Source: Aselliscus stoliczkanus (taxonomy: Eukaryota; Chordata; Mammalia; Chiroptera; Hipposideridae). From it: a stretch of 64,000 nt of DNA. The DNA lies in contig CM066735.1 in the NCBI GenBank assembly GCA_033961575.1, positions 31,639,501 to 31,703,500 on the forward strand, in the 5' to 3' direction. The position numbers were made by a program, and so were the translations under genes. Shown here one piece after another: positions 34,275 through 47,330 of the stretch. The notes beneath the pieces are model-generated. The model was not told the DNA's origin. It saw only the letters and a list, made by a program, of their open reading frames with translations, and searched no databases. Numbering within the stretch: the first letter of the stretch is position 1; every line of letters starts with the position of its first letter.

Positions 34275-35553
34275 TTGTGTTGTTGGAAAGGTCATGATGC
34301 ATGTTTGCGACAGATGGCACTAGTTCATTTTTGGAAGTGCTAGAGTCATTCGCATCTATGTTTTGCTATGTCACTTGACAGCTGACACAGTTCTAGCTTC
34401 ATTCTAAAAAACAAATTGAGTGATTTGATTGAGTTTCGGAGATTTTACAAGTTGAAGATGGAAGACCAACCTGTGCATTTTTGCCATATATTATTGTTTT
34501 ACTTTCATAAAGCAAAGAATGGGCATCAAGCTTGTGAAAAGTTGCATAAAGTTGACGGTGACAATGCTCTACAAGAACGTCAGTGCCAACGATGGTTCAC
34601 AAAATTCCATGCTGGTGATTTTGATCTCAACGACGCTCCTTGGTCAAGGATGCCCACGAAGATTGATAACGACAAAATAAAGGCATTGATAGAGTCAAAC
34701 CCATGTTACGTGACACCAGAGATTGCAGAAACATTGAACATCCATCATTAACGTGTTCACGACTTCCTGAAGAAGCTGGGATACATAAGCAAGCTAGATA
34801 TTTGGGTTCCACATGAACTCAAAGAAGTTCAGTTGAGGGTGTGTATAAACATCTACAATATGCTCATTAAATGTGAGGAAAATGACCCTTTTTTGAAGCG
34901 ACTGATAACTGGTGATGAGAAGTGGATTGTTTACAACAATGTGGTGTGCAAATGGTCTTGATCCCAATGTGATGATTCACCTCAAATGATATCGAAAGCA
35001 GACATTCATCAGAGGAGGGTTATGCTACCAGTGTGGTGGGATTTTAAAGGTGTCGTGTTTTTCAAGCTCCTGCCAAGGAACCACACAATCATTTCGAATG
35101 TGTACTGTTGGCAATTGGAAAGTTTGAACGAATCCATCACCCAGAAACGTCCAGAGCTTGTTAATTGTAAAGGAGTTGTGTTCCATCGTGACAACGCGAG
35201 ACTACACACAAGTTTCATCGCCCATCAAAAATTATTGGAGCTTGGATGGGATATGTTGCCATACCCACCATACTTGACTGACCTTGTGCTGTCAGACTTG
35301 TTTCGCTTTCTTCAAAACTCCTTGTGTGGTATAATGTTCAATTCAGATGAGGCTGTAAATCAGTACCTTGTTCAGTTTTTCACAAATAATGATAGGTCCT
35401 TCTATGAATGAGGAATTATGAAGCTCACTGAAAGATGGCAAAAGGTTATTGAATAAAACGGGCAATATGGCATTGATTGATCTTTGTTCTTTATATAAAT
35501 AAATGACCTTTGAAAACATAGACAAAATATGTCATAACTTTCCAACAACCCAA
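34275..35553 (+). mobile_element. Full-length mariner DNA transposon (dead)
   Basis: Inverted ends TTGTGTTGTTGGAAAGGTCA (left) and TTGGGTTGTTGGAAAGTTAT (right, minus strand) bound a 1279-bp element, the size expected for mariner. The left flank is TA (34273-34274). The right flank is CA (35554-35555), a plausible mutated TA. The interior holds a mariner transposase frame (34416-35454) broken by stops. A 79-bp MITE at 56745 has closely matching ends. Confidence 0.93.
34416..35454 (+). pseudogene. Mariner transposase pseudogene (DD34D)
   Basis: One reading frame runs through the whole region, interrupted by in-frame stops at 34749-34751 (TAA), 34959-34961 (TGA), 35409-35411 (TGA) and near the natural end. 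Visible features, in order, are an N-terminal helix-turn-helix region (LFYFHKAKNGHQACEKL), a WVPHEL linker motif, the first catalytic Asp in TGDEKW, the second in HRDNARLH and the third 34 residues further on in LVLSD. All three acidic positions survive while the frame does not. The similarity is to the mariner transposases of which SETMAR contains a domesticated copy. It cannot make active enzyme. Confidence 0.9.
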
Positions 35554-35555
35554 CA

Positions 35556-36935
35556 TTTTGATAATTCTACTGGCAAAATGGTAGGCTTAATAGTTGCCTG
35601 TAAACTAATTAGAATTCTAAGGGTTTTTACCTTTTGGTTTAGTTTTAAACATGTCAGATGGAGTCTTAAATTATATAGTAAGCTTTGAAGGCTAAATTAT
35701 TTTTTATTGGCATTGTTTTAAGGTTTATTATGCTAACTAATCCAAATCTCTAAATGGCTTTCTTATTATCTGTAAAGTTTGATTCAATTGAGAAATACTC
35801 TGGGTCAATTGTTCTTATTATTTAGGTAGTACCTTTACCCCAAAATTGCAACTTGCCTCTGTTAATATATATATTTTTTAATGTTATATCTTTGAGGCAT
35901 TTCTGAACTCCAAGTTGTATGCTTAGATTTTGAATGAATGAAATTGATATATCTTTATGGTTAGTAGGGTGTTTGTGATAATTTCTGCAGCCTTCCCTGA
36001 GAGACATAAAGATATAATTTATCCTTTAGAGATATGTAAGTGCATTCCATAATTGCAATTTTCAATAACTGAGGAGAGGGGTTAAGTGCTGTTTTTTATT
36101 TTAGGTTAGAAGCCTAAGAATAAGAATAATTAATGGTCAATCAATAAATATCTTTAAATTCTCTATACCTGTTACAAAGTACTCACAGTTACCTCGTGGT
36201 CTATGACTTCCAATGTTCTTTTGTATTCTTCTCCAAGCCTTCATAAATTTTGACCACTAAAAAATATAATACAAGCAAATTATTCTATTTTCTTGCATGT
36301 AATGAGTTACACATTTTTAAAAATCTATTTTTTATCTCCTTCCCTTTTATACATCTTCCTTTCCCCAAAGTAAAGCTGGTTCATGGAGTCAGTTGTGCCA
36401 GGGAGAGAAAGAAAAAAAAATGTTAAATAAAACCCATATTTAGCATTTGCATTTATGAAATAAAGTTGCATAAAGAAATAATACTGTCCTGACTGGTAGG
36501 CATTATTAGAGAAATCTAGAGGAGCATTTTATCAAAATGTAGTCTGCAAACTCCTATGTGGTAATCATATGAATATCTTACTTAAATAGAGATTTCTGAA
36601 CCCCACTCCAAATATCTGAACCTCTGAATGGGAAATTGAGATGGTATAGAAAGAGAGTGATAAAACTAGGATCCTATATATTCATTCACAGTTTGTCTTT
36701 ACACATATATTTTTTTTAAATCACTGTTGTAGAAGATTTGACAAATGGGTAGAATTGTTTTACTTTTTTCTTTTTTAAGTAAAAGCAGAATGATAATATC
36801 TGTAAAGGAAGGTCCTTCCTATCACAAACATTCAACTTCAGTGTGTTTTTAAATGAAAAATTATGAGATGTGGCACACAAAATCTAGCAACGGAAGCCTA
36901 TAGATCACTTAAATCTAAAATTCTAGGTCTTGACA
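35556..36935. other. AT-rich intergenic DNA
   Basis: No recognised gene or repeat. Slightly AG-rich at 36390-36420. Confidence 0.5.
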
Positions 36936-36939
36936 AATT

Positions 36940-37148
36940 TCCCACTTCAGCACTGTTTCCAGGATAATTCTTTATTACTGGGGATGGTCTGTGCACTCTA
37001 GGACATTTAGCAGCATGTCTGGACTCTACCCATTAGCTATCAGTAGCACCCCCATCCTATTTGTGACACAACCAAAACTGTGTCCAGACACTGCCAGATG
37101 TACTCTGTGGTTAAACTTGCCTTCCCTCTCGTTGAGAAGCTGGCCTAA
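36940..37148 (+). repeat. MER5-like hAT-Charlie MITE
   Basis: 'CACTGTTTCCAGGATAATTCTTTATT', 'CTGTGCACTCTAGGACATTTAGCAGCATG', 'TCTACCCATTAGCTATCAGTAGCACCCCC', 'CCAGACACTGCCAGATGTAC' and 'CGTTGAGAAGC' are in the order of MER5A/MER5B. Non-coding old DNA transposon remnant. Confidence 0.85.
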
Positions 37149-39114
37149 GGAAATGTTTATGGGACACATTTATGTTTCTTGTGTAGAAGTATTTGTTTAC
37201 AAGTGTTTTATACTTCTATGGCAGTGAAATCTGGATACTTTGGAGAAGATCAGCCACTGATTTTATATTCACTTTTTATCACAATTAGCCTACAGAAGTT
37301 GCTCTACCACTGACACACTGACTTTTATTAGAAAGCTTGCTGTTTTTTTCTGCTTCTGTTTTATTGATCACCATTTTATTTTGCCCAATCCATATTCTTG
37401 TCCTTCAATAATGTTTTTTAGCTGAGTACATTGAGAGAGAATCTTTTTCACAGTCAGGAGTGGATATCTGTGTAGAGAGTCAAAAATTATTTCGGAACTA
37501 ATTTTATTATATATAAATGCTCTTTGTCCTTCTTAATATAATATTCTGTAACTTTAATCCGACACATTGCTCATAACTTATTGACTGAGCATAAGCAGTA
37601 GTAAACTTAGTCCAATAATTTGGCATAAAATCCCCAGTCTTCCATTAATTTCATTTCTTCATTTCTCATTGGTAAAGCATTCCGTTTCATGCAACATTGG
37701 GGCGTTCTGCATGATTAAAAGTTCCCAAGGCTATATGCCACGTTCAGTCCCAATGTGAGCTTTGCTGTCCTTTTGATCTACACTAACAACTCCCTGTTGT
37801 CATCGTGGCAGCCCCACTGGGGACTGTGAGGAAAATGTGGCCTTTCTATTGTGCCCTTAGATTGGTAATGAAGAACAAGACTGAAACACCTCAAAATTAT
37901 GCAGCACTGTCAGGAAAATTCTAGTCAGGGTAAGCTCAGAAACTTTATTCTTGAGAAACAGTGGTCTGTGTGTTGACAGCCTCCTACAAGGGCATAAAAA
38001 TGGAAAACAGCAGCAGTGTCTGCATTCCATTAGCTGGAGTCCTAGAGTGTTTGGTGGTTTTCTTAAAACTACTTTCTGATCAATCCTCATGAAGCACTGT
38101 ATTCTTTTTCCAGTAGCATAAATTTAATCTAAAAATTCAAGTATCATGTGCAAAAATATAATATGTCTGTATCATAGGATGAAAGTTGTTTTTTTTTAAC
38201 AGTTGTAAATTATATAGTAGGTCTATCCATACACATCTAATTATATTTTCAGTGCTAAATTTAGAGTATTCTAAACATGCGACCCTATCCGTGTGTATGC
38301 ACACACGCGTGTGCAGTTATATATTATACATTTTTTTGCAGCAAAAATATTATGGAATTAACTTACTTCCAATTGTAATAATGAGTAAGAATTTGAATTC
38401 AGAACATAAGTTTTAGAATGTTTCTTTTCATTTGTTTTCTAGGCATGGATGTTTTGAAACAGTATTGTTTTTCTGCTTATACTAAGAAGAATATTCATGA
38501 AGCTGCCATTTGTAAATGTTTCTTTTGTCAGCTAGTCAACATTTATCTTTCCCTGAATTTTATGTTTTAGACTCTAGCAGAAATCCATAATGTGTCCTGC
38601 ATTAAAATTACATATTATTCTTCTTATATAATGATAATGCTATTTCGAATATTCAGGGATGATGATGATGATGTTTGAGGATGAACACAGATACAGTATT
38701 TACCATTATGATCATAATTGGAACTGGGAATATTAGATGGTAGGAATAGAAATAAACTCAGTGGTCTTCATGAGTATAAAACCAACATTATACTCAGTAG
38801 AAATATAATTCATTACTCTGATTAATATAAGTCAAATTAAAAGTTGAGAAAAACTTCAAAGTAGCTCTAACAGTTATAATTTTAATACTTTCTACATAAA
38901 GAGGATACAGGTATTCCAAGATGAATAGCAAATGTTAAATTTATTGGTGTGGTATTACCATTGCAATTTAAGATGGTTTATGTAGACTTCAGATATTTCA
39001 AATGAAAGATTCTAATAAAATTAATACAATAGGTGAAAAAATTATAAATCATAAATATAATGATGTTTTTCCAAAGAAACTACCAATAATACTTAGAGAA
39101 GACCCTAGGGTGGT
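37149..39114. other. Intergenic DNA, mostly AT-rich
   Basis: No confident feature. Small GTGTGTATGCACACACGCGTGT purine-pyrimidine patch at 38290-38313 and a (GAT)n run at 38660-38674. Frames in 37850-38090 are not supported as genes. Confidence 0.5.
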
Positions 39115-39315
39115 TAAAATTTGCTAGGACTAGTGAACAAAACCCTAACTTCACAATTAGAAAACCTAGATATATCTCTGGTTCTGTCATTTTATTAGTT
39201 GTACAACTGGGGGTAAATCAATTAGCTCCTGGTTTCTCCATCATTCCACTGCAAAAAGAAAGAAATAGTAGATTAACTTTTAAGATGCTTCTATCCCTAA
39301 TATATATGATTCTAG
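39115..39315 (+). repeat. MIR SINE, sense
   Basis: Diverged MIR layout: 'CCTAACTTCACAATTAGAAAACC', 'TCTCTGGTTCTGTCATTTTATTAGTTGTACAAC', 'GGTAAATCAATTAGCTCCTGG', 'TTTCTCCATCATTCCACTG' and 'AAGATGCTTCTATCCC'. Confidence 0.65.
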
Positions 39316-39854
39316 TAATTATCTTTGGTAATATTTTTATCTAATAAGCATTCAGTTGCAGTTTGTTCAAGTAATTAAAGATCAAAATAGTTGATAAAGA
39401 AGCAAAGTACTTATTTACCACATTCTAAAGCATGAGGTTACATGGAGACATTTATACTAAAACTGTAATAACTCTATGTTACAATTTTAAAACAATACAG
39501 TAATGTTCAGGCATAGTTAAGAAATTTGCAGGATCTAGATAAGCTTGTCCCAAAAGAGTTATATGAGTTTTGAAAATAAATACTGTTTAACCAACACTAG
39601 AGATATGACAGTTCTCATTAAAATGAGCCATTATGAGGATATTTTATGATTTCTTCTCATAATATGAAAATTTCCCTTTTAGAGTTTGTACCAGATATAG
39701 TCATATCTTGGTTGTAATTCTAGATATAAAATTGTGGTATATAAACTTTTTAAATGATTTTTTTGTGTTATGATTTTTAAATGTTACTGTTAATGCTTAC
39801 ATCAAGCACTCCTTGTTGACATTGGATTTAATCATAAAATTTCAACAATATTTG

Positions 39855-39950
39855 ATAAGCTCCCTTTCACAGAAGCCAAGCTATATGTCCAAGGCCAACT
39901 AGTTTTAGTAGCAGGCTTGGAACTGGAATTCAGTATTTCTCACTCAAATT
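39855..39950 (-). repeat. MIR-family fragment, antisense
   Basis: 'ATATGTCCAAGGCCAACTAGTTTTAGTAGCAGGCTTGGAACTGGAATTCAG' follows the reversed MIR core (CCAAGGTCACACAGCTAG..). Short fragment. Confidence 0.55.
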
Positions 39951-40904
39951 CCAGTAATTTTTTTTTTTTCAAAAATGTCATAGCTACCAGGAAATACATT
40001 TTCTGTATAGGTGACTGTGAGTCTCAGGCTATAGAATGACATTAAATTTTGAGGTAGTACATACTTTAAAAAAATTGTGTTTGCCATTTGTGTTTACCAT
40101 GACTTGCTTCTAGTAAAATAAAATTGATTTTAATTGCATGGATTTCTTAAAACTGTACCCTCCAAAAATAAATTCCAAGTTCCCTGTGAACACATGTTAT
40201 TAATATTACTACAGCATATATCCATATCATGATGAAATCTGTTCTCTGTTTTGAAAAAATATGATAGCATTTACAAATGGATGTTGAAAACAAAATTGAG
40301 ACAATTGGAGAAGTGTTTACAAGCTAAAGGCATTAGAAAGAAATAAACCATTGTTCTTCATGACATGACCTGTTGATTCATATCTGAAATTCTGAGTTAT
40401 GCCCATGTGCCAGGAATGATAAATTACATTGAGGAAGGGTGATGCATATAACTGTACATTCACTATAAAATACCAAGATTTGAGCCTGAAGCACCTTCTT
40501 CCCTTCCTTTTTTCCTTCATCCTTTCTTTCTCCTTCCTTCAGTTCTTCCTTTATCTAACTCTTTTCACATACAAGCCACCCTTGTTCGTAGCCTTCCCTA
40601 TCTTTTCCCTGTTTTTTTTTAAGACTATGATTGGCTCTAATAAACTTTTTCACCGTGTCACATATCTGCAATATTTAGAAGAGTATTTTTCAGACATGCT
40701 AGTGGGAAAATGCTTGTATTTGTTTTCTATCTTTTTTTTTCTTTCCTCATGATTCATTCAGAAAACAGTGGTGGGTTAAATTAGATTACGTCTTTATGCC
40801 AATAAATTTAACAGCTTGTTGAATTCTTGCTTTGCCAACACACCTTCTATGACAATAAGTGATTCAACATTTTTTTGAAAGTATATTGTTAATTTTTCCT
40901 TCTT
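39951..40904. other. AT-rich intergenic DNA with a polypyrimidine patch
   Basis: 40495-40555 is a C/T-rich tract (CTTCCCTTCCTTTTTTCC and following). Otherwise nothing recognised. Confidence 0.55.
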
Positions 40905-41535
40905 AGTAAGCAATAATATGCATTATAAAAAATGTGAAAATATAGAAAATCAGAAAGAAAAAAACTATTACATTACTATTATCTTTCTGTTTAATATCAT
41001 CTGTGTTGTTTTGTGAGTTTTTTCTTCATATTAACGTTGATAAACTTGGATCACAAAGTATATACAATTTCTTTGTTGTTGTTATTGTTTTGTATATATT
41101 TTCATTTTTCCAAATACAAAAAGTCTCATGTTTTTTAAGATCTTTGGAAATACTTTTAATTGCTGCATACTATTCCATTAGTTAATTATCTAGTAATATA
41201 ATAATTCTCAATTTTTTATCATTGTGTAGTGATAAATCTGCATTTTTTCCTGAAGCACAAGTGTCATTCACACTATTGACTAGGTTATTTCACCTAGTTA
41301 TAGCTATAAATGAAGCTGTCATGTATATTTTTAAGTATAGTATGTTGTTATTGTTGCTTCTTTATTTCCTTTAAGTAGATTCCCACAAATAAAATTGATA
41401 CCACAAAGGATAGTAAAAATTTAAGATTCTTGTAATAAATACCAATACTTACCCAAAGATTGTGCTACTTTATGTTCCCGCTAGTTACACATGAAACAGC
41501 TAATTTGGTGATATCCTCTGTCAAGCTATCAAGTG
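40905..41535 (-). repeat. Old L1 (L1M/ME-like) 3' region, antisense
   Basis: 'AATTGCTGCATACTATTCCATTAG', a 'CTCAATTTTTTATCATTGTG' stretch, 'TTTCCTTTAAGTAGATTCCCAC' and 'TTATGTTCCCGCTAGTTACACATG' are antisense L1 3' phrases in order. Heavily diverged, with approximate edges. Confidence 0.6.
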
Positions 41536-42064
41536 ATTTCCAATCATGTTTTTTTCCACTACAAGGAACATGAATTCCAAAACTTGCTCCCAATGCTCCG
41601 TTTGACATTGTCTTCCATACAACTCTAAAAGGCACCAAAGGAAGCATCCTTTATAAAAATTGACTGATATCTTCATTCTAATTAATTAATTATTGCTATT
41701 AACAAAAGAGTGAAGGAATACTACCTATATTTTTACAGCCAAGTTTTGACATCTTTATTGATTAGCTTCCCCTTTAAGGGTTTTATTTTTCACATAATTA
41801 GTATGTTACATTTATAATGTCATCAGAGGATGACCCTGAGAATATTTGTCTCCGTGATAAAGTCTTAAATAAAAGTTAGAGCCCTACCTAAGGCAAGCAT
41901 GGTGTAAGCTGTCTTATTTTGCTATACCCCCTCCTCTGGGTGCTTTGACCCTCTATTTCAAGCTGACCCCTATTAACTGGAGTCCCAAACTCATTTATGT
42001 CTTATACTTGGTGTGTGTAAAATGTTATCAAAAATGATTTGAGGATCTCCATTCATTTATATGG

Positions 42065-42395
42065 CATCATAATGTTTTTATTTACTTAAGAGATGCATAT
42101 TTAGCTCCTCGATTAAGAGCCAAAACACTAGGTATCAAAAATTAGTAAAGCATCTCCCTGCTCTTACACAGTTTAAATTCCAGAAGGGAATGAAACAGAC
42201 AATTAATAAGAAAAGTGATCATTTCATGTACAATGAGCAATTGGTACATAGGAGAGATGAAAAAGAAAGTTGCCTGGAGGAATTCAGGAGGTTTCAGAAG
42301 TATTTGAAAGAAGAGTTGAGATTTGGAAGGAACTGTGGAGGAAGAACAAATGGCATAGGTTAATATCCGGTAAACTTCATACATGTATTATGAAA
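42065..42395 (-). repeat. Ancient L2, antisense
   Basis: Follows the reversed L2 3' UTR: 'CATCTCCCTGCTCTTACACAGTTTAAATTCC', 'GGAATGAAACAGACAATTAATAAG', 'TTGCCTGGAGGAATTCAGG', 'GAAAGAAGAGTTGAGATTTGG'. Diverged. Confidence 0.6.
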
Positions 42396-42649
42396 ATCCA
42401 AAGGAGAAGGGATGTATAAAAGAAGGTGTGATAAGCTGTAACTGCCACAAAAATGTCAGAGATGAAAATACGTTATGTGTGATGTCAGGGAAAGTAGTTC
42501 CAGTAGTGTAGTATGGTCAGATGCCAGATACTGTTGAGTAGAGCAGTGAATGAGGGTGAGAAATAGAGATGAAGAAATGAAATGGAAGATATAAAGTAAT
42601 AACTAGAGGGTGGAGAACATTAAGGGAGGTTGGTTTTGTTTCCATTTTC

Positions 42650-43200
42650 ATTAGTAACTCACATTTTTGGACACCTACTCTACATTCTATGTGGTAGAAA
42701 TATAGTAGAAAAAAAGAAAGAATCATTATCCTCAAGTTATTGACTTTCTATTTGGGGCAATTGGGGATGCAATATTAACATTTACAAAACAAATAACCAT
42801 GGGTACAGATAGATTCAATTAAGAAACCAAGCAAGGTGGTACAGCAGTTAGCCATTGGGCAAGGGTCATGGAAGACCCTACATCGACATGATATTTATAT
42901 TGAGAATTAAATGTTGAAAACGAGACAGCCACGAAAAGATCTAGTGGAAGAGGATTCTAAGAAACAAGTATAAAGACTTGAGACTGTTATGAGAATCACA
43001 TGTTCAAAGGATGGAAATTAGGCTAATATGCTGTGAATAAGGGGACAGAGAAGAGATAACAAAGAGAAGACTGGATGAGATAAACCAAAGCCCATGTGAG
43101 CGGTGAGGTCAGTAGTTCCACTTTGTATTCTAGTTTCAATGGCAGCCTATCAAAGATTCTTAAATAAAATACACTTTAGGGAAATTGTTCTGCTTACTCT
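42650..43200 (-). repeat. Ancient L2, antisense
   Basis: 'GGACACCTACTCTACATTCTATGTGG' starts the reversed L2 3' end. Then 'GAATCATTATCCTCAAGTTATTG', 'ATAAAGACTTGAGACTG', 'GGTGAGGTCAGTAGTTCC' and 'TTCTAGTTTCAATGGCAGCCTATC' follow the reversed upstream 3' UTR. Order fits across about 550 bp. Confidence 0.65.
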
Positions 43201-44489
43201 GTAAACTTTAAGATGGGGGAGTCAAAAAAGCATGATAGTCATTAAAACCAATGGGATTTTATTTGCTGACAATAAAGCTGTTGCACTGGGAGAAGGTTTT
43301 ATTCTTTAGACGGTTACAGTATTTTCTTCGGGTATGTTACATGTTGTGAATTGATGTAGGCTACTTGAGCTTCATAAGTTTATTAGTCTCTGTTTCCTTA
43401 AATTTGTTAATAACTTTGTTAATAAAAGGTTTAATAAAAGTAATCCTTCTACTTCTCACTGGTTTGTTGGGATGAAACAGGAACATCTATGTGATAGCCT
43501 TGAATAAGCTATGAAACATTTGCCTAGTGTTGTTATGGTCTGTTTCATTAAATTCTCATTTGGTAAGAACATCTGCTTCCTCAGAATTGATTCTGACATT
43601 AAAAAGGTTAAACAGAAATATAATATACAACAGTTTTTCGTGTGTATGAAACCCACAAAAAGCACACATATCTGTGAAATATGATTTAATGGTATTGTTT
43701 CTGGTGTTTAGTGACTTATCCAAATTCCCACAGCTATTTTAGCAGATCTGACCATAGTTGGGTGATCCTACTCAAATAAGTCTTCCTTTCAATATTCAGA
43801 AATCAAATATTAACATTCTAGACACAAGCATTTAATACTAAGAGATTAAGGGTCATGCTTAACTTAATTAAGTCAAGGAATATGGCAAGTTTATCTTTCT
43901 ATCTATTATATAATCTTATTGGGATGGTTGTTAATTAGGGCCAAAAAGACGCAAAGCGGCTGAATCAAAATTTACAGATGATATTTCGGGAATTATTTTC
44001 AAGGCTTATGGTGAAAATATTCTCATCAATATTGTCACTATGGTCGCTAATAGATTTTACTTTAAATCAAATAACAGTGTAAACTACATGATCACTAAGG
44101 ACATGTTTAACTTTTGATATGTTCTTCATACATTCTTCTTTCTACTGACTCAGCTCAGGGATACAAAATTCAATTCAACATCTAAAAGACATCGTGATTT
44201 TTTTAATCTAGTATTTTCCATGTGTTTTGCCAATTAAGAATAAATTTAAATATATCACTTTGAAATTTAGTTGACTTTTTGAACTGTAATGTTCCAGCCA
44301 TTTCTAAACTGATCATATGGCTTCATTCTGTTTGTAATCAAATTTTCTTTTTTCTTTCTTGAAACTCTCTAGATTCAAATATTTTTAAATATATTTTTTA
44401 AACTGTACAAAAATTGAAGAATAAATCCACAGCAAGATTATATATTATAGGCAGTAAATCTGTTGTTTCAAAATGAACCCAATTTGAAA
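43201..44489. other. AT-rich intergenic DNA
   Basis: No confident feature. 43705-43775 weakly resembles a reversed MIR core. Confidence 0.5.
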
Positions 44490-44705
44490 CTAGTATTTAT
44501 TCATTTCTTTAAAAATTGGAAACCATCAATGTGCCAAGCATTATTCTTTCTTAGCCCTTGGTACATACCAATGGAAAAAAAAATCCAGACATAGAACTAA
44601 GTTTCTAATTGTAGGACACAAACAATAATCATAATGTTGAATAAATTATATATTATGTTAGAAATAAACACTATGGCAGAAATAGAGCAAGACAAGGATT
44701 TGCAC
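44490..44705 (-). repeat. Ancient L2 3' end, antisense
   Basis: 'TATTTATTCATTTCTTTAAAAATTGG' and 'CCATCAATGTGCCAAGCATTATTC' then 'ATACCAATGGAAAAAAAAATCCAG' and 'TATGTTAGAAATAAACACTATGG' match the reversed L2 3' end. Confidence 0.55.
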
Positions 44706-44951
44706 ATTTATTTCATTTATTCTTTTTCTCTACTGATCCACTTTCACTGAATTGGCAGTCTCAACATCAAAGTCTACATTTACCTCTCCATTTTGGTTTT
44801 CAGCCCAGACTGGCAGGAATTTCTTAATGTCATTTCCTAATTCCTGTGGGAAATAATCTGATTGTTCCAACTCAAGTCAGGGTTCCAGTCAACTACAGAC
44901 CGGAGCCAAAACATATCCTGTAAATCTCATTCCTGTGTACAGAGGAGAAGT

Positions 44952-44952
<1 letters not shown>

Positions 44953-44991
<39 letters not shown>

Positions 44992-45428
44992 TTTTTATTT
45001 TTTTTTAGTTTTTATTTTTTAATTAGTTTCAGGTGTACAACACAGTGCAATAGTTATACATTTTACCCCTCAAAGTGACAACCCCCCTCCCCCAATTCGC
45101 CACCCCACTCCCCCCCCCATATCATATATATCTATTACTCTTCCTCTGACTCCCTTCCATAGTATAATCCACATCCCGTGACTATCTATATATATTCAAT
45201 TACAGTTGATATACAACCTCCGCTTCAGGTGTACAGTGCAGTGATCAAACCTCTACTCCATCCATGAAATGGTCTCCCCAACAAGACATGTGACCATCTG
45301 ATGCCCCACAAAATATTTACACCAGTATTAATTATATTCCCCGAACTGTCTGTCATATCTCTGTGGCAATATTGTAGTTGCCTATTTTTGCTGTCTAATC
45401 CCTTCCCCTTCTCCCTCATCCCCACCCC
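44953..45428 (-). mobile_element. 5'-truncated L1 3' UTR insertion
   Basis: A perfect 12-bp TSD, AGAGGAGAAGTT, lies at 44941-44952 and 45429-45440. The plus strand starts with the tail read backwards, a (TTTA)n run, then TTTCAGGTGTACAACACAGT, a long C-rich tract (about 45082-45118), and the same L1 3' UTR order as 23100-23431, extending about 120 bp further. The pair of copies defines the 3' UTR of a comparatively young L1 subfamily in this genome. Confidence 0.93.
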
Positions 45429-45440
45429 AGAGGAGAAGTT

Positions 45441-46305
45441 CTTACAGAACAGAGATGTGACCTAGACACACACATAGTACATTGCATTTCTATCCTCCGG
45501 TTGGTAATCATAAAAAGGCTTCCAGAAACCATTCAGTATTACAAGTTAGAGGCAGGTTGGCCTGTTTGATGAAAGACCTATACCCCCACATCTCTTCTTT
45601 CTGGGAAGAATGTCTTCTCCAGAAACGTTCCTTCAGATTTCTCAGATCTCATCAGTCAGGGACAGGTCACTAAGCCATTGTCAGTAAGGGAAAAAAATAA
45701 ATAAAAATAGAAGATTTAGTCAACCTGTGGTATTAATTGGTATTAGATTACCAGGAATTTTGACACCCCACTAATATATTTATTTATCATAGATGTATTT
45801 TAATTGTCCTTTAGTCATTAACCCTTATGAAGATTAAAAAAAAAAAGAAGGAATTTCAATGATATTTTATTAGGAAAACTAGCTTGGTTAAAATTTCTAG
45901 GAAACATCAATTTGTTAGTTAAATATTGTAAACACCCTGAAACCTACAATTATATATCTCTTAAATATTTTAAATTTTATTTTATTTTTAGCCTAAATTT
46001 TAAATATATAACTTAATAAATGATTACAAATCCTTTTACTAAGGCTGATGTAACTAAAATATCTAAAGTCATGTTTCCATTAATAAAGTCCAATTTAAGT
46101 GAACAATTGTCTACTTTTATCTAAATGTATGGCAAACACTTAGTCTATTAAAACAAAAAATACAGATTTTTGGAGATCGGATTATTTTTTAATTTTTGCA
46201 TTGAATGTAGAAAACTCAAGTGTTATTTATTCATGGAGATATGTTTTAATCTCCATGAAACACAGGAACATGATTCCTATAATGAAGGCTAAAGAAGTTG
46301 CTATG
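45441..46305. other. AT-rich intergenic DNA
   Basis: No recognised feature. A 63-codon frame at 45482-45673 has no supporting signal. Confidence 0.5.
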
Positions 46306-46309
46306 CATG

Positions 46310-46860
46310 TTACTCATTCTTTCATTTAATAAATAGTTTTTAACTGATAGTTACTATTATGGAACTTAGGGCTTAATGTTGAACTATTTGTATACTCTGA
46401 TCTTTGGGATCACAGTCTTGTGGTAAAGATATTGACATTAAAATGATTAAAATAAACTATATAAATAAGCTAAAATAAGTACATGGACACAAAAAAACAA
46501 TGTATTCTGGAAGTTTAGAGGGCTAGTATCTAGCTTTGCATAGTGGAGAGAAGAAGTTCCCAGAAAAAGGGGGTATTTAATCTGGTCAAATGAAATTTAT
46601 TTTCCTAGACACTAAAAGCGGAAGGGTCTTCAATGGAAAGCAATCGACATATGCAGAAGCTTAGAGATGTGCATAGGAACTGAGTATTAAGAAAAACTTT
46701 ATAACATGTATTCAAGTGAGGAAACCTAAAGATTAGACTAGAAGTGTGGACACATGGCATAATTTGTTCTTGGAGTAAGGACTTTATTCTGTAAGCCAGC
46801 AAGAAGATACAAAGTCACCAAAAGTGTTGAAAGGGGATGGTATGAATTAATTTAATTTTT
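46310..46860 (-). repeat. Ancient L2, antisense
   Basis: Reversed L2 3' UTR order: 'TGATCTTTGGGATCACAGTCTTGTGG', 'GAAAAAGGGGGTATTTAATCTGG', 'CAGAAGCTTAGAGATGTGCATAGG', then 'AGTAAGGACTTTATTCTGTAAGCCAGC'. Diverged. Confidence 0.6.
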
Positions 46861-47330
46861 AAGTTATCATTTTGACAACCACAATAAGATACCATTAAAC
46901 ACCCACTAGATGTCAAAAACTAAAAGGACTAATGACATGAAAAGGTGTCAAGGATATAGAACAACTGATACTCTCAAAGATTTTTTTTTGTGGGAGTATA
47001 AAATGTGCAATCACTTTGAAAAAGTGTTTGCCAACTTTTTTTACAGTGTTAAAAGTAAACTGTCCTATGACCCAGGAATTCCTCTCCTGGATTTTTACCC
47101 AAGAGATATGGAAACACATATTTACAAAGAAGAATTGCACAGAATGTTCACAGTGACTTTACTCATAATAGTCAAAATTGGATATAATCGAAAAGTACAT
47201 GAATAACAGAGTAAATAAAAAATTATGATATACTCATACAATGGAATACTACTTATTCATCAATAACTTACTTTTAAATAGAACAAAATGAATGAACTGC
47301 AGAAACATGCAAGCAAAAAAGCCAGACACA

